64,000 nt of DNA from Marinobacter salexigens (GTDB lineage: Bacteria > Pseudomonadota > Gammaproteobacteria > Pseudomonadales > Oleiphilaceae). The stretch is from positions 609,594-673,593 of the forward strand of contig NZ_JAHKPV010000001.1 in NCBI RefSeq assembly GCF_018860765.1, read 5' to 3'. Below, piece after piece: positions 51,466-60,831 of this stretch. The position numbers were made by a program, and so were the translations under genes. Below the pieces are notes generated by a model. It saw only the letters and a list, made by a program, of their open reading frames with translations, was not told the DNA's origin and ran no database searches. The number at the start of each line of letters is the position of its first letter. The first letter of the stretch is position 1.

Positions 51466-53058
51466 TTAACCGCCCAGCATTATCGTATGAGTGGGGGCCC
51501 AGATAGTCTCGTTCCTATGGGTAACCAGAATAACGGTGCCCGGCAGTCTTCTTATGATTTTGGCGATTTCTTTCTCGGTATTCTGATCCAAGGCTGAGGT
51601 GGCCTCATCAAGAACCAAAATGGGAGCGCCCTTAATCAATGCTCTGGCCAGTGCTAGACGTTGGCGCTCCCCACCGGAAAGAGCCGAGCCTTGATGGCCG
51701 ACCGGCTGTTCTATACCAAGTGGCGAACGATCTATTACGCTTCCTAACGTGACGTACCTTGCAATCTTTTCTAGGTCTGCGTCTGATGCGTGCGGCTTTC
51801 CTATCCGAATGTTATCGGCGAGTGTGCCGGTAAAAATGACGGGGTCCTGCCCGACGTATGCAATGTGTGCCATTAGATCCTCATAGCGAATCTTCGCCAG
51901 CGGAACCTTACCGAGGGTAATTTCCCCACGCTCCGGATCGTCGAAACGCATCAGCAGTTCAATCAATGTACTTTTGCCACTCCCAGTAGGGCCAACGATT
52001 AGTAGTCTGGCACCCTCTGGGGCGTCCACAGAAATATCGTGTAGCATCGGTGAGTGGCTGACTTGCGTTGCAGCAAGGCCATATCCTTCTGGCTGTTTGA
52101 CTTCATCTGGCCCGGCTTCTGGCAATGCTGGTGCATCAATGATTTGGTGATAGTCCTTCAGCGCAGCTCGCAGGTCGTTGATGACAAGCCCTGATAGGGC
52201 GAGTTCTTCCATAGGCGCTGCAGCGCGAGTGATAAGCACCAATAGCGCCAATAATTGGCCGGGGTTGTTGAAACCTGTAAAGATCAGATAACTTGCCAGC
52301 CCCACCAATGGCAAGGCTCCCGCCAGTGCCGAGATGAAAACTGCAATGGCAGCGCCCCGGTTGATTCTCGCCATCGCCTGTTCCTGATGCTCCCATTGGC
52401 ACTCGATACGCTTTAGCGCCAGTACCGGCCCTGCAGCGTTTCTTAGCAGTTCCAGGTGGTCTATGAGCTCTTGCGTGGACTGGGCTGTGTTCAGGTCTCT
52501 GGTATGCCGTTCGATATCAATTCTCTTGAGGGCGCGCTGTGCAAAAAACTGCATTCCCAGCGACATGGCAAGTAAACAACCCGCCACAAGCATTATCTCT
52601 AGTCCACCGACTAATCCCAGACCAATCAGAAGTAACAGGGGTATGAGTGGAGCGTGTAGTAGTGACTGTAACTGGTGGGCTGGAATGCTCATAAATCCCG
52701 GAATTCCGCGTCCGGCCAGTACCATAACCTCTGCCTGATGCTCGCCGGAAAACCACGACAACTTGGCCCGTGCTAATGCATTGCCTAGCGCTGCGTACAG
52801 ATCTCCAGACAACCGGGCGCCTGAAAGAAAGCCTGCGCGTGTCACTAACACGGTCATCAACATGGCTATCGCAGCGCTTGTTACCACTGTGACAGGGGGG
52901 TGATGGTGAACAATTGCTAGCGCTAGTGTTGTGTATGCAGTTGCTTCGAGCGCCGCGACAACAATCCAGCCCAGACTGATTGCCAACACCCGGTTGCGAG
53001 AGTCTCGTGAGAAAGGGGATTTGCGAGTGCTCTTTTCATTCAGCGTTGAGGCGTTCAT
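51466..53058 (-). CDS. ABC half-transporter 2 (TMD-NBD), YbtQ/BarB-like, siderophore operon
   Basis: 530 residues from ATG 53058, which overlaps the upstream stop (ATGA). An exporter-fold membrane domain (about 25-330) is followed by an ATPase: Walker A GPTGSGKST, signature LSGGERQRLALARAL, Walker B ILVLDEATSALD and His in VTHRN. It forms a probable heterodimer with its neighbour. In YbtPQ and IrtAB such pairs import ferric siderophore across the inner membrane; in BarAB they export. Direction here cannot be told from sequence. It is the last gene of the operon. Confidence 0.85.
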   Translation of the reverse strand: MNASTLNEKSTRKSPFSRDSRNRVLAISLGWIVVAALEATAYTTLALAIVHHHPPVTVVTSAAIAMLMTVLVTRAGFLSGARLSGDLYAALGNALARAKLSWFSGEHQAEVMVLAGRGIPGFMSIPAHQLQSLLHAPLIPLLLLIGLGLVGGLEIMLVAGCLLAMSLGMQFFAQRALKRIDIERHTRDLNTAQSTQELIDHLELLRNAAGPVLALKRIECQWEHQEQAMARINRGAAIAVFISALAGALPLVGLASYLIFTGFNNPGQLLALLVLITRAAAPMEELALSGLVINDLRAALKDYHQIIDAPALPEAGPDEVKQPEGYGLAATQVSHSPMLHDISVDAPEGARLLIVGPTGSGKSTLIELLMRFDDPERGEITLGKVPLAKIRYEDLMAHIAYVGQDPVIFTGTLADNIRIGKPHASDADLEKIARYVTLGSVIDRSPLGIEQPVGHQGSALSGGERQRLALARALIKGAPILVLDEATSALDQNTEKEIAKIIRRLPGTVILVTHRNETIWAPTHTIMLGG

Positions 53059-54662
53059 TCCGGAACCCTTAGTGTATTTCTCTGCATTTGTAGATGAACA
53101 TCTGCTTCGGCGGCGCACACCGGATCATGAGAAACAATGACAATGGTTTTGCCTTGGCTGTGCGCGAGTAGCTGCAGGGATTTGATGATGTGTTTGGTCG
53201 TATCCGGATCCAGTGCACTGGTTGGTTCGTCCAGTAGAAGTACCGGTGCGGACGTAAGAAACATGCGCGCCAGCCCCAGACGCTGCATTTCACCTCCGGA
53301 TAGATTGCCGGCATGGGCGTCGAGATCAACTTCCAGCCGCGCTTGACGCAGCGCCGCTTCGAGCTTTTCATCAGCCTGCTCTGGATCAGCCAGAGTAAGG
53401 TTCTCTCGAACGCTTGTTAACAGAGCAGAGCTGCCCTGCGGTAATAGCCGGATTGTCTGATGGCGAGCCTCTTCATTAAGCATGACTAAATCGACGCCTG
53501 CCAGGCGCATGGAGCCGCTGAGTGTTTGCTCCAGCCCCGCCAGAGCTCTGAGCAATGTAGTCTTCCCCGCGCCGCTGGGTCCGGATATAACCGTCATCGT
53601 CCCGGGAGAAAAACGGTAATCCGTCCTCTCAACAACGAACTGTTCGCCTGCCGTTAAGGTGACTGCCTTTGCTTCCAGCAGTACACGGCTTTCAGGCACC
53701 CTTGCATTGGCGCTGGGAAGCGGGGGTTCGCGAAAAAAGTCTGTCAGGTGGCGTGCCGCATTTCGTCCGGCGGAAACGTAGTCCAGACCATGCCCAAGCC
53801 TGAGCGAAGGGGTTACGATAGCCAAACCGAAAAACAGGCCAGCGGCTATTGCTGCGGTACCCTGCTGGTAGGTGATTGCGTAGGCAATAGCAAACGTCGC
53901 TACGGCCTGCAGAAGCGACACAGCAACCGCCGCGGCCGTTGCCACCTTTCTGACCCAGGTAATCATCCCGTGGGTAAATCTGTCTGTGGCACTGTGGTAG
54001 GAAGCCAGAGCCCCGGATTGTGCACCATAAATACGGCTAGCCCGAATGCCCCTCACATACTCGTCCACTGCGGTTACGATTTCCGACATGACTTTCGCAC
54101 GCTGCTCACCATGACGTGCCGAAATTTTAGGCATAAACCATAGATAGTAGAGCGCTGCCACTGCACCGGGGGTTAGCACCAGTAGTGCCTGCAAACCAGA
54201 GATGGCCACGAGAAATGCAATAGACACCAGAGGGACGATGGCAAACGTAACGATTTCGGCAGGGAGGTGGGCTACCAAATGATGTAGCGAGAGGACATCG
54301 TTTGATAACAGGCTGCGCAGTTTCTTGTCATCCCACCGGGTAAGCGTGCTTGCTGGCAGCCGGATCAGGTGCTTAGCCACCTGTCGGCGCAGCCGGGCAG
54401 CAAACCCGGCTTCCGCTTTGTGAGTGGACCATGATGCTGCGGATGATAGTATTGCGCTGGCTAGCAACAGCGCGCCTACTCCGATGATCCATGTTACGGA
54501 TTGATCATCGATCACCTGCACCAGGCACCACAGTGCGCCCAGTTTTGTCAGGCCGGACAAGGCAGCCGCCAGGGTGCCAATTGCAAGCATAGGCAGCGCT
54601 GGTTTTAGCGCTGCCGTCAGGGGCTCGTTAATCAAGCCGGAATACCATTTAATACTACTCAT
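53055..54662 (-). CDS. ABC half-transporter 1 (TMD-NBD), YbtP/BarA-like, siderophore operon
   Basis: 535 residues: membrane domain (about 20-320), then an ATPase with Walker A GPSGAGKTT, signature LSGGEMQRLGLAR, Walker B VLLLDEPTSALD and His in VSHDP. No accessory siderophore-reductase domain is fused. It starts 57 bases after the TonB receptor, in the same direction. Pairing with the overlapping downstream half-transporter is inferred. Confidence 0.85.
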   Translation of the reverse strand: MSSIKWYSGLINEPLTAALKPALPMLAIGTLAAALSGLTKLGALWCLVQVIDDQSVTWIIGVGALLLASAILSSAASWSTHKAEAGFAARLRRQVAKHLIRLPASTLTRWDDKKLRSLLSNDVLSLHHLVAHLPAEIVTFAIVPLVSIAFLVAISGLQALLVLTPGAVAALYYLWFMPKISARHGEQRAKVMSEIVTAVDEYVRGIRASRIYGAQSGALASYHSATDRFTHGMITWVRKVATAAAVAVSLLQAVATFAIAYAITYQQGTAAIAAGLFFGLAIVTPSLRLGHGLDYVSAGRNAARHLTDFFREPPLPSANARVPESRVLLEAKAVTLTAGEQFVVERTDYRFSPGTMTVISGPSGAGKTTLLRALAGLEQTLSGSMRLAGVDLVMLNEEARHQTIRLLPQGSSALLTSVRENLTLADPEQADEKLEAALRQARLEVDLDAHAGNLSGGEMQRLGLARMFLTSAPVLLLDEPTSALDPDTTKHIIKSLQLLAHSQGKTIVIVSHDPVCAAEADVHLQMQRNTLRVPE

Positions 54663-54719
54663 ACAGACACCGGTAATGAAGCAATTGAAGCGGAGCGGTT
54701 GTCAAAAGTGTTCCACTGC

Positions 54720-56957
54720 TTAGAACCCCATCGTGGCCGAAAGCATGACCGTACGTGGAGCGCCCACGCCAAGTGAGGTGTAGTGTGGGGTCGCCCAGTA
54801 CGTTTTATTGGTCAAGTTTTTAATGTTAAGCCTCCAGATCAGAGACTGACCTGAGACACTGGTGTCGTAACGTGCACCCATGTCGTACAGGGTGCGGCCT
54901 GACAGCGATATGAAGTTGTCGGAGTTGATGTACTGTTCCGATACAGAGGTAGTGTTCCCGGTCAACGTCAGACCCAGCAGTGCTGGAACATCCCATTCCA
55001 CGCCTAGTTTTCCGGTCAGCTCGGGTATCCCTGGGGCCTGATTGCCCTGATTCACGCCGCCTGCCGTTTTTGTGAGCTCGGCATCGAGATACGCGATGCC
55101 GCCCATCAGGCGCAAGCGGTGCAGCGGGGAACCGAAGAAGCTCCACTCCGCCCCTCGGTTACGCTGTTCTCCGCCCGAGGAGAAAACATTAGTAACCGGG
55201 TCGGTATAACTGTTTGGTCGCTTGATTTGGTAGAGACTTAGGGTATGGGCAAAGTCCCCCAGATCGAACTTTAGACCGATTTCGTTCTGCTTGGTCTTGT
55301 AGGGTTCGAAAACTTCACCTGCATTCTCCGCCGTGGTTGGTGCCGTTGCTCCCTGGCTCAGGCCCTCTATGTAGTTGGCATAAACCGACAGGGCGTCCGT
55401 GGCTTTGAATATCACCGCAACTGCGGGTGTCACCGCGCTTTCGTCATAGCTGCTCAGCGGCATACCCGTGCTGGCCAGAGCGCTGTCCTGAACCACTTCC
55501 TGATGTCGAAGGCCCAGAGTCAGTTGCACTCGGTCTTCTGCAACGGACAGCGTGTCCGCTATGCCATAACTGGTCAGGCGCAGATCGGTTTGGGTAATGG
55601 GCTGGACGTTGAAGGGGGTATCACGTGGATCCCAGACCGGATTGTAGATATTTGTGATCCAGTCTTGATTAAGGACGCCCCGGCGGGCGTTTAGTTGGTA
55701 GTCTTCTTTATATCGCTGGGCATTGATCGCTACCTCATGGCCAATGTAGCCGGTTTGGAAGTGGCTCTGAAGGCCCGTCTCTACAGAAGTCCGCTTAGCC
55801 TCGTCGCCCACGTCACCCATGTTATTTCGATAGTCGCCGGCGTCGTTGATTATCTGGGCTACAGATGAGTTCGTCGCCCGAAATGTCGTCTCACTGGTGC
55901 CGATTGCGGCGTACACCATGACCTGATCGCTTACATCGATCTCGCCGCGTAGCATAGCGCCCTTATCTTTCGAGTGGTTGAATCCCCAGTCGGGGTTCAA
56001 CAAGGTATCGGGCTCAGGTGGTCTGGGTAGTTTCACTCCCGGTGCAAGGGTGAGACCCCGGGTAGCACCATTGATCCGGTCTTCGCTCATATACAAATCG
56101 GCGGAAATCCGGGCTTGATCTCCGCGCCAGTCCAAGGCCAGCGAGGCTAATTGGACTTCCTTCTCTTGCTGGTTAACGGCGGTTTCGCCATCCCGATAGA
56201 CGCCATTGAAGCGCACACCGAACTGATTCCTCTTGCCGAAACGTCGTCCCACATCGATATGACCGCCAAACTGTGAGTCAGACATATAAGTTGCTGTAAA
56301 CTCGGTCATTGGTTCGTTTCCAGCTCGTTTGGGGACCAAGTTCACGGAGCCGCCTACGGACCCGTTTGGCGGCATGCCATTCAGTAGCGCTGAAGGCCCT
56401 TTCAAAACTTCAATGCGTTCAAACATCTCCGGCGAGCTCCGATAGTAGGGGGCAACGCCGAACATGCCGTCGAATGTAACGTCGCCGATGTCGGAACGGA
56501 AACCTCGAATGGAGTAGCTTTCGAGGTTCTCCCCGGTCACGCCACTACTGAATACCGACGGATCGGTTGCCGCAATTACATCAGTTACCGCTTGAGCCTG
56601 ACTGTCCGCAATAAACTTCTCCGTGTAGCTGATACTATTGAATGGGGTCTCCATGAAGTCCTTTTCACCCAGCATTCCGGCACGGCTTCCGTTCGCTACC
56701 TGACCACCTGAGTAGGCTTCATTTGCGGAGATCGTGTTGCCCAAGACGTCAAGTTGGGGAAGTGATTCAATGTTTGAAGGCTCGGGAGTAGTGCTTTGAG
56801 CAGACGCCAGCGGTACATAGAAGGTCACTCCCCCCAGTGCCAGCCCAACAGCAAGAGCTATGGGTGTGGCTTTGTGGGTCCTCCCGACGACAGAGGTAAG
56901 TTGGCGTGCCTCACTCGCCGGAGCAGATAAACAGCGGCCATTCAATGTGCTTTTCAT
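54720..56957 (-). CDS. TonB-dependent ferric-siderophore receptor
   Basis: 745-residue outer-membrane receptor. A long signal ends near PLASAQS. Plug features include SYSIRGF and FERIEVLKGPSALLNGMPPNG; the 22-stranded barrel ends in the terminal phenylalanine of VMLSATMGF. The TonB box is probably in the segment around QLDVLGNTI. It fits the FhuA/FiuA/BauA-type siderophore receptor group; the ligand is not known. It begins 30 bases after the binding-protein gene. Confidence 0.9.
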   Translation of the reverse strand: MKSTLNGRCLSAPASEARQLTSVVGRTHKATPIALAVGLALGGVTFYVPLASAQSTTPEPSNIESLPQLDVLGNTISANEAYSGGQVANGSRAGMLGEKDFMETPFNSISYTEKFIADSQAQAVTDVIAATDPSVFSSGVTGENLESYSIRGFRSDIGDVTFDGMFGVAPYYRSSPEMFERIEVLKGPSALLNGMPPNGSVGGSVNLVPKRAGNEPMTEFTATYMSDSQFGGHIDVGRRFGKRNQFGVRFNGVYRDGETAVNQQEKEVQLASLALDWRGDQARISADLYMSEDRINGATRGLTLAPGVKLPRPPEPDTLLNPDWGFNHSKDKGAMLRGEIDVSDQVMVYAAIGTSETTFRATNSSVAQIINDAGDYRNNMGDVGDEAKRTSVETGLQSHFQTGYIGHEVAINAQRYKEDYQLNARRGVLNQDWITNIYNPVWDPRDTPFNVQPITQTDLRLTSYGIADTLSVAEDRVQLTLGLRHQEVVQDSALASTGMPLSSYDESAVTPAVAVIFKATDALSVYANYIEGLSQGATAPTTAENAGEVFEPYKTKQNEIGLKFDLGDFAHTLSLYQIKRPNSYTDPVTNVFSSGGEQRNRGAEWSFFGSPLHRLRLMGGIAYLDAELTKTAGGVNQGNQAPGIPELTGKLGVEWDVPALLGLTLTGNTTSVSEQYINSDNFISLSGRTLYDMGARYDTSVSGQSLIWRLNIKNLTNKTYWATPHYTSLGVGAPRTVMLSATMGF

Positions 56958-56987
56958 GGGAAATTCCTGTCAGTAAGTTGTAATAAA

Positions 56988-57959
56988 TTAGCCCTGATAC
57001 CCTGCGATAACCTCATCGATCAGAATCTTCAGCGAGGTCACGCTGGCAGCAGTGATGTACCAAGCGTCGGCATCAACAAAAACTACCCGCCCGTTCTTCC
57101 ATGCTTTGGTTTGACGTAATAATGGGTTACCCATTTGCTCGGCAGTCATGACTGGGCGGCGCTCCATAACCGCCGTACGGTCGATGACATAGAGAATGTC
57201 CGGGTCGGCTTGATGGATAAATTCGCTGGAGACGGGTTGGCCGTGTAGGCTGGATGCATCTATGTTGCTGGCGGGTTTCACGCCAAGCGCATCGAAAATA
57301 AACCCGTAACGTGATCGAACGCCGAAGGAGCTGAAAGTGCCGTTGTTGTGCATCACGATCAGAGCGGTTTCTGGTCGACCGTTTGTGACCCGCCGTGCTT
57401 GCGCTACTTTTGCGTCAATTTCATCTATTTTTTGACCGGCGAGATCGCTCTTGTCGAAGATGCGGCCAAGAGACCGGAGATGTTCTTTAACGGCTGTGAT
57501 GTGACCGTTTCTGCTGTCTCGGAAGTCGACATCGAAATGTACGGTGGGTGCGAGCCCGGATAGTTCTTCATAGTGATTGGCCTGTATAGGCGTTATCAGT
57601 ATCAGGTCGGGGTTGAGGGCATACACTTTTTCCATGTTTGGCTGAGTAATAGCTCCAAGATCTTGCACGCCAGGAGCCGATTTGTAGCGGGCAAGAAAAT
57701 GCGGAACATAGTCTTTCACCATCCCGGCAATCGGTACGCCGAGCTGGTCGAGAAAGTCCGCCTCGTTCATATCAAGCACCGCCACCTGACGGGGGCGCTG
57801 AGTAATCACTGTGCGTCCGAGGCTGTGTTCAACGATGACCGGTTCATCAAGAGGCAGAGAGGCCTGCTGGTTAGTCGATTTTTCCCCGCACCCTTGCAAC
57901 GAAATAGCCGTCAGAATTGTCAGAGAAACCATTGCCCGATGTGCCTTTTTCCATTTCAT
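56988..57959 (-). CDS. Ferric-siderophore-binding lipoprotein (FatB/CeuE/YclQ-like)
   Basis: 323 residues from ATG 57959, seven bases after GGAG; ATG 57965 instead overlaps the ATPase stop as ATGA. Signal peptide with lipobox LQGC. Two-lobe FecB-type fold with a long helix between lobes. LGVPIAGMVKDYVPHFL, NPDLILITPIQ, and VRSRYGFIFDALGVKP resemble the CeuE/YclQ group, whose members bind tetradentate catecholates or petrobactin. AWYITAASVTSLK supplies a tyrosine near the place of the CeuE iron ligand. The ligand is inferred only as a catecholate or mixed siderophore. Confidence 0.87.
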   Translation of the reverse strand: MKWKKAHRAMVSLTILTAISLQGCGEKSTNQQASLPLDEPVIVEHSLGRTVITQRPRQVAVLDMNEADFLDQLGVPIAGMVKDYVPHFLARYKSAPGVQDLGAITQPNMEKVYALNPDLILITPIQANHYEELSGLAPTVHFDVDFRDSRNGHITAVKEHLRSLGRIFDKSDLAGQKIDEIDAKVAQARRVTNGRPETALIVMHNNGTFSSFGVRSRYGFIFDALGVKPASNIDASSLHGQPVSSEFIHQADPDILYVIDRTAVMERRPVMTAEQMGNPLLRQTKAWKNGRVVFVDADAWYITAASVTSLKILIDEVIAGYQG

Positions 57960-57961
57960 TT

Positions 57962-58735
57962 TCATACTCCGGAACGGGGGGTGAAGTAGTCGCAAACGCA
58001 GCCGCGTTCGCTGCTCAGGATTTCAAAGTCCAAGTCATACAAATCGTGCAAAAGTGCTTCGGTGATGGTCTCGCCGGATGGTCCATTGAACCGGATTTGT
58101 CCGCCTTTTAAGGCCAGAATGTGGTCTGAATAGTTGGCAGCGAAATTAATATCGTGGATCACAAGAACCACGGTGCGTCCCTGCTCGTCACACAGGCGTC
58201 GCAGCGCATGCATAATCTGCACTGCGTGTTTCATATCAAGGTTGTTTAACGGTTCGTCTAGCAATAACACGGGCGTTTGTTGTGCGATGGTCATCGCGAG
58301 GAAGGCCATCTGCCGTTGACCGCCGCTGATTTCGTCTATGTAAGCGTTACGAAGTGGTTCAAGCGAGAGGAACTCGATGGATTCGTCAATCACTCTACGA
58401 TCATTGTCATTGATGACCCCGCGGCTATAGGGGAAGCGGCCGAAGGCAACAAGCTCCCCCACCGTCAGGCGCATATTGAAATCAGAGGACTGCCTCAGGG
58501 TGGCAACACGCTTGGCGTACTCGGATGTAGGTATGCCTTTGACGGGTTTGCCGTCAAAAAAGATGTCCCCACTGCTAGGCTCAGACAGGCGCGCCATGAG
58601 CATCAGCAAAGTCGACTTACCGGCACCATTTGGTCCGATAACGGAGGTTACGCACCCAGGTGGAAAGCCGGCACTGACTGCAGACAGGACTGTCTTGGTG
58701 CCGTATGCCTTAGAGAGATTCTGGACAGTGATCAT
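57962..58735 (-). CDS. Ferric-siderophore ABC ATPase (FatE/CeuD-like)
   Basis: 257 residues from ATG 58735, coupled to the upstream permease (ATGA). Walker A GPNGAGKST, signature ISGGQRQMAFLAM, Walker B VLLLDEPLNNLD and His in VIHDI. The LRQSSDFNMRLTVGELVAFGR Q-loop region and NNLD are typical of the CeuD/YclP iron-siderophore group. Confidence 0.92.
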   Translation of the reverse strand: MITVQNLSKAYGTKTVLSAVSAGFPPGCVTSVIGPNGAGKSTLLMLMARLSEPSSGDIFFDGKPVKGIPTSEYAKRVATLRQSSDFNMRLTVGELVAFGRFPYSRGVINDNDRRVIDESIEFLSLEPLRNAYIDEISGGQRQMAFLAMTIAQQTPVLLLDEPLNNLDMKHAVQIMHALRRLCDEQGRTVVLVIHDINFAANYSDHILALKGGQIRFNGPSGETITEALLHDLYDLDFEILSSERGCVCDYFTPRSGV

Positions 58736-59682
58736 AGGGTGCCTCGAACTCGGACCGTCAACAGAAGGAAGTAGGCGCCACACACCAGATTGACTAGGAT
58801 GCTGACGGTGGTTTTGTAGTTAAAAACATGCTCGACCAGGAACTGGGCAACGAGAAAGATGGCGATGGCGATGGCGCAGCCGGTTGGCAAAGTCAGGCGG
58901 TGCCTTCGGCTAGCTGTCAGCGCGTACGCAATATTGGCGACAAATATTCCCAGAAATGCCGTGGGGCCGATCAGGCTGGTCGAAACGGCGACTAGAATAG
59001 CGATTAGCGCAAGGTACAGGCCCACGAGTTTGGAGTGATTAACGCCCAAAGACATCGCCTGATCACGTCCTAGCGCGAGGACGTCAAGCTCTGGTAGATA
59101 TTTGCGGCCAACCACACACACGCCAGTAAGCGCGACCAAAGAGTAGAGGAGGGTAGCGGGCTGGGCCCGGTTGAAAGAGGCGTAACTTAAGCCCTGAAAC
59201 ACCGCGAATTCACCAGGGCTGATCCGAAGCTGAACAAACTGTGTGAGAGTGCTAATGACCATTGTCAGAACCAGCCCGACTAGCAACAGACGGTAAATGT
59301 CATTGTTGCCGTTACCCAACAGCCATCGGTGGATGACCCATGAGTAGAGCAGCACTAGAATTGATGAGATAAAGAAGTTCCCACCCGAACCGATGGTCAC
59401 CAGCCCTTGCGTACCCAGAACAAGTAGCAGCATTGACTGCCACATCAGGTATACGGCTTCATAGCCCATGATCGCCGGAGTGAGAATTCGATTGTTAACG
59501 AGGGTCTGGAAGATAATTGACGAAAGCGCTACACAGATTCCGCCGACAATAATGGCTGCTAGCCGTATCAGACGCTTGGGAATAATGTACTCGAAATTAA
59601 GCCCTGAGCCTGCGAATACGAACACCAACGCCAATACAATGACCGCCAAGAAAATGGTCCACAGCGCGCCTTTGCCCTTCAT
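58732..59682 (-). CDS. Ferric-siderophore ABC permease 2 (FecCD type, FatC/BauC position)
   Basis: 316 residues with about ten helices. FecCD-type features include the IIVGGICVALSSIIFQTLVNN segment and a LGRDQAMSLGVNHSK coupling region. ATGA overlap with the previous permease; dimerises with it. Confidence 0.9.
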   Translation of the reverse strand: MKGKGALWTIFLAVIVLALVFVFAGSGLNFEYIIPKRLIRLAAIIVGGICVALSSIIFQTLVNNRILTPAIMGYEAVYLMWQSMLLLVLGTQGLVTIGSGGNFFISSILVLLYSWVIHRWLLGNGNNDIYRLLLVGLVLTMVISTLTQFVQLRISPGEFAVFQGLSYASFNRAQPATLLYSLVALTGVCVVGRKYLPELDVLALGRDQAMSLGVNHSKLVGLYLALIAILVAVSTSLIGPTAFLGIFVANIAYALTASRRHRLTLPTGCAIAIAIFLVAQFLVEHVFNYKTTVSILVNLVCGAYFLLLTVRVRGTL

Positions 59683-60692
59683 TGTTTTTCTCCCCGTAGA
59701 ATCAACACGAGGAATATTGCACCGCCTATGAATCCGGCGGTTAAACCAATGGGAACCTCAAAGGGAAAGATCAGCAGGCGGCCAACGATGTCGCAGGCTA
59801 ATAGAAGCGCTGCGCCACCCACTGCAACAAGCGGAAGCGTATGCTTAAGGTTATCACCGTAGTGCAGAACCACCAGATTGGGCACCACCAGCCCAACAAA
59901 GTAGATTGCCCCCACGGTGATCACCGTAACGGAGACAGTGATCGCTACCAGCAGCAGCCCCAACGTCGCGGTCGCTGCATAGCCCAACCCTAGACTGGTC
60001 GCCATGTCCTCACCCATCCCCAGAACGGTAAACCGATGGGCATAGAGGTATGCCAGAACAGCAATAGGTAGAATGAGATAGATGACTTCGTATTGGCCCT
60101 GAACCACTCTGGAGAAGTCCCCCATCAGCCAACCTTGCATGCTCTGCAAGATGTTCTGCTGGTATGCATAAAACTCGGCGACCGCGCTGAGAACGCTCCC
60201 GTACATGAGGCCAATTACTGGAACAAGCGCGGTATTTCTGAACTGGATACGCCTTATCACTGCGACATAAAGAAGGCTTGTAACAAAACAGAACCCCAGC
60301 GCGAACAGCATCTGACTGAACTTCCCCATCGCTGGCATCAGCGTTAACGAGACCAGAACCCCAAGTTTTGCGGCATCCAGCCCCCCAGAGGTGCCCGGCT
60401 CGACAAACCTGTTGCGAACAATGTGTTGAAGAATAACGCCACATACCGCCAAACCGACCCCGGTTAGGATGAGCGCTGCCATACGTGGCAGGCGACTGGC
60501 TGTCAGCGTTAGCCAAGTATCCCCTGATAGGAGCACCACCTGAGACCACTCCATTTGCCGCGCACCAACCAGCAGAGACCCAACGCAAAGCGCGACAAAC
60601 AGACAAGCCATTCGCATACGAGTGGCGCCTGATATCTGGCTGCCATCTGCAGCTTTGATGGGCTGTTTTTCACTCTGAGAAGGAGTGTTCAT
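59679..60692 (-). CDS. Ferric-siderophore ABC permease 1 (FecCD type, FatD/BauD position)
   Basis: 337 residues with about ten helices: SRLPRMAALILTGVGLAVCG and the EPGTSGGLDAAKLGVL motif are FecCD-family hallmarks, with LGMGEDMATSLGLGY as the coupling region. It is the first gene of the operon, 18 bases after the Fur-like box. Gene order permease-permease-ATPase-binding protein-receptor is the order of Acinetobacter bauDCEBA. Confidence 0.92.
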   Translation of the reverse strand: MNTPSQSEKQPIKAADGSQISGATRMRMACLFVALCVGSLLVGARQMEWSQVVLLSGDTWLTLTASRLPRMAALILTGVGLAVCGVILQHIVRNRFVEPGTSGGLDAAKLGVLVSLTLMPAMGKFSQMLFALGFCFVTSLLYVAVIRRIQFRNTALVPVIGLMYGSVLSAVAEFYAYQQNILQSMQGWLMGDFSRVVQGQYEVIYLILPIAVLAYLYAHRFTVLGMGEDMATSLGLGYAATATLGLLLVAITVSVTVITVGAIYFVGLVVPNLVVLHYGDNLKHTLPLVAVGGAALLLACDIVGRLLIFPFEVPIGLTAGFIGGAIFLVLILRGEKQ

Positions 60693-60709
60693 GAAAAACC
60701 TTGAGGGAT

Positions 60710-60789
60710 GGTAATGATAATTAGTCGCAACACAATAAATAAAAATTTATATAGTTGCAACCGTATAAACTAATTTGACGTGGGCTTTG
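60710..60789. promoter_or_regulatory. Fur-like box and candidate TetR operator in the siderophore/TetR spacer
   Basis: The 19-mer at 60710-60728 matches the Fur consensus at 14 of 19 positions by eye, around TAATGATAAT. Next to it, AGTCGCAAC (60723-60731) and AGTTGCAAC (about 60753-60761) form a direct repeat; the second contains the palindrome GTTGCAAC and begins a TAGTT/AACTA inverted pair. Both promoters probably lie in this AT-rich spacer, so iron and the TetR protein may control it jointly. Confidence 0.55.
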
Positions 60790-60831
60790 TAAAGCGGTTT
60801 CATGGATGTCCCAGTCGACCAAGGAGCAAAC

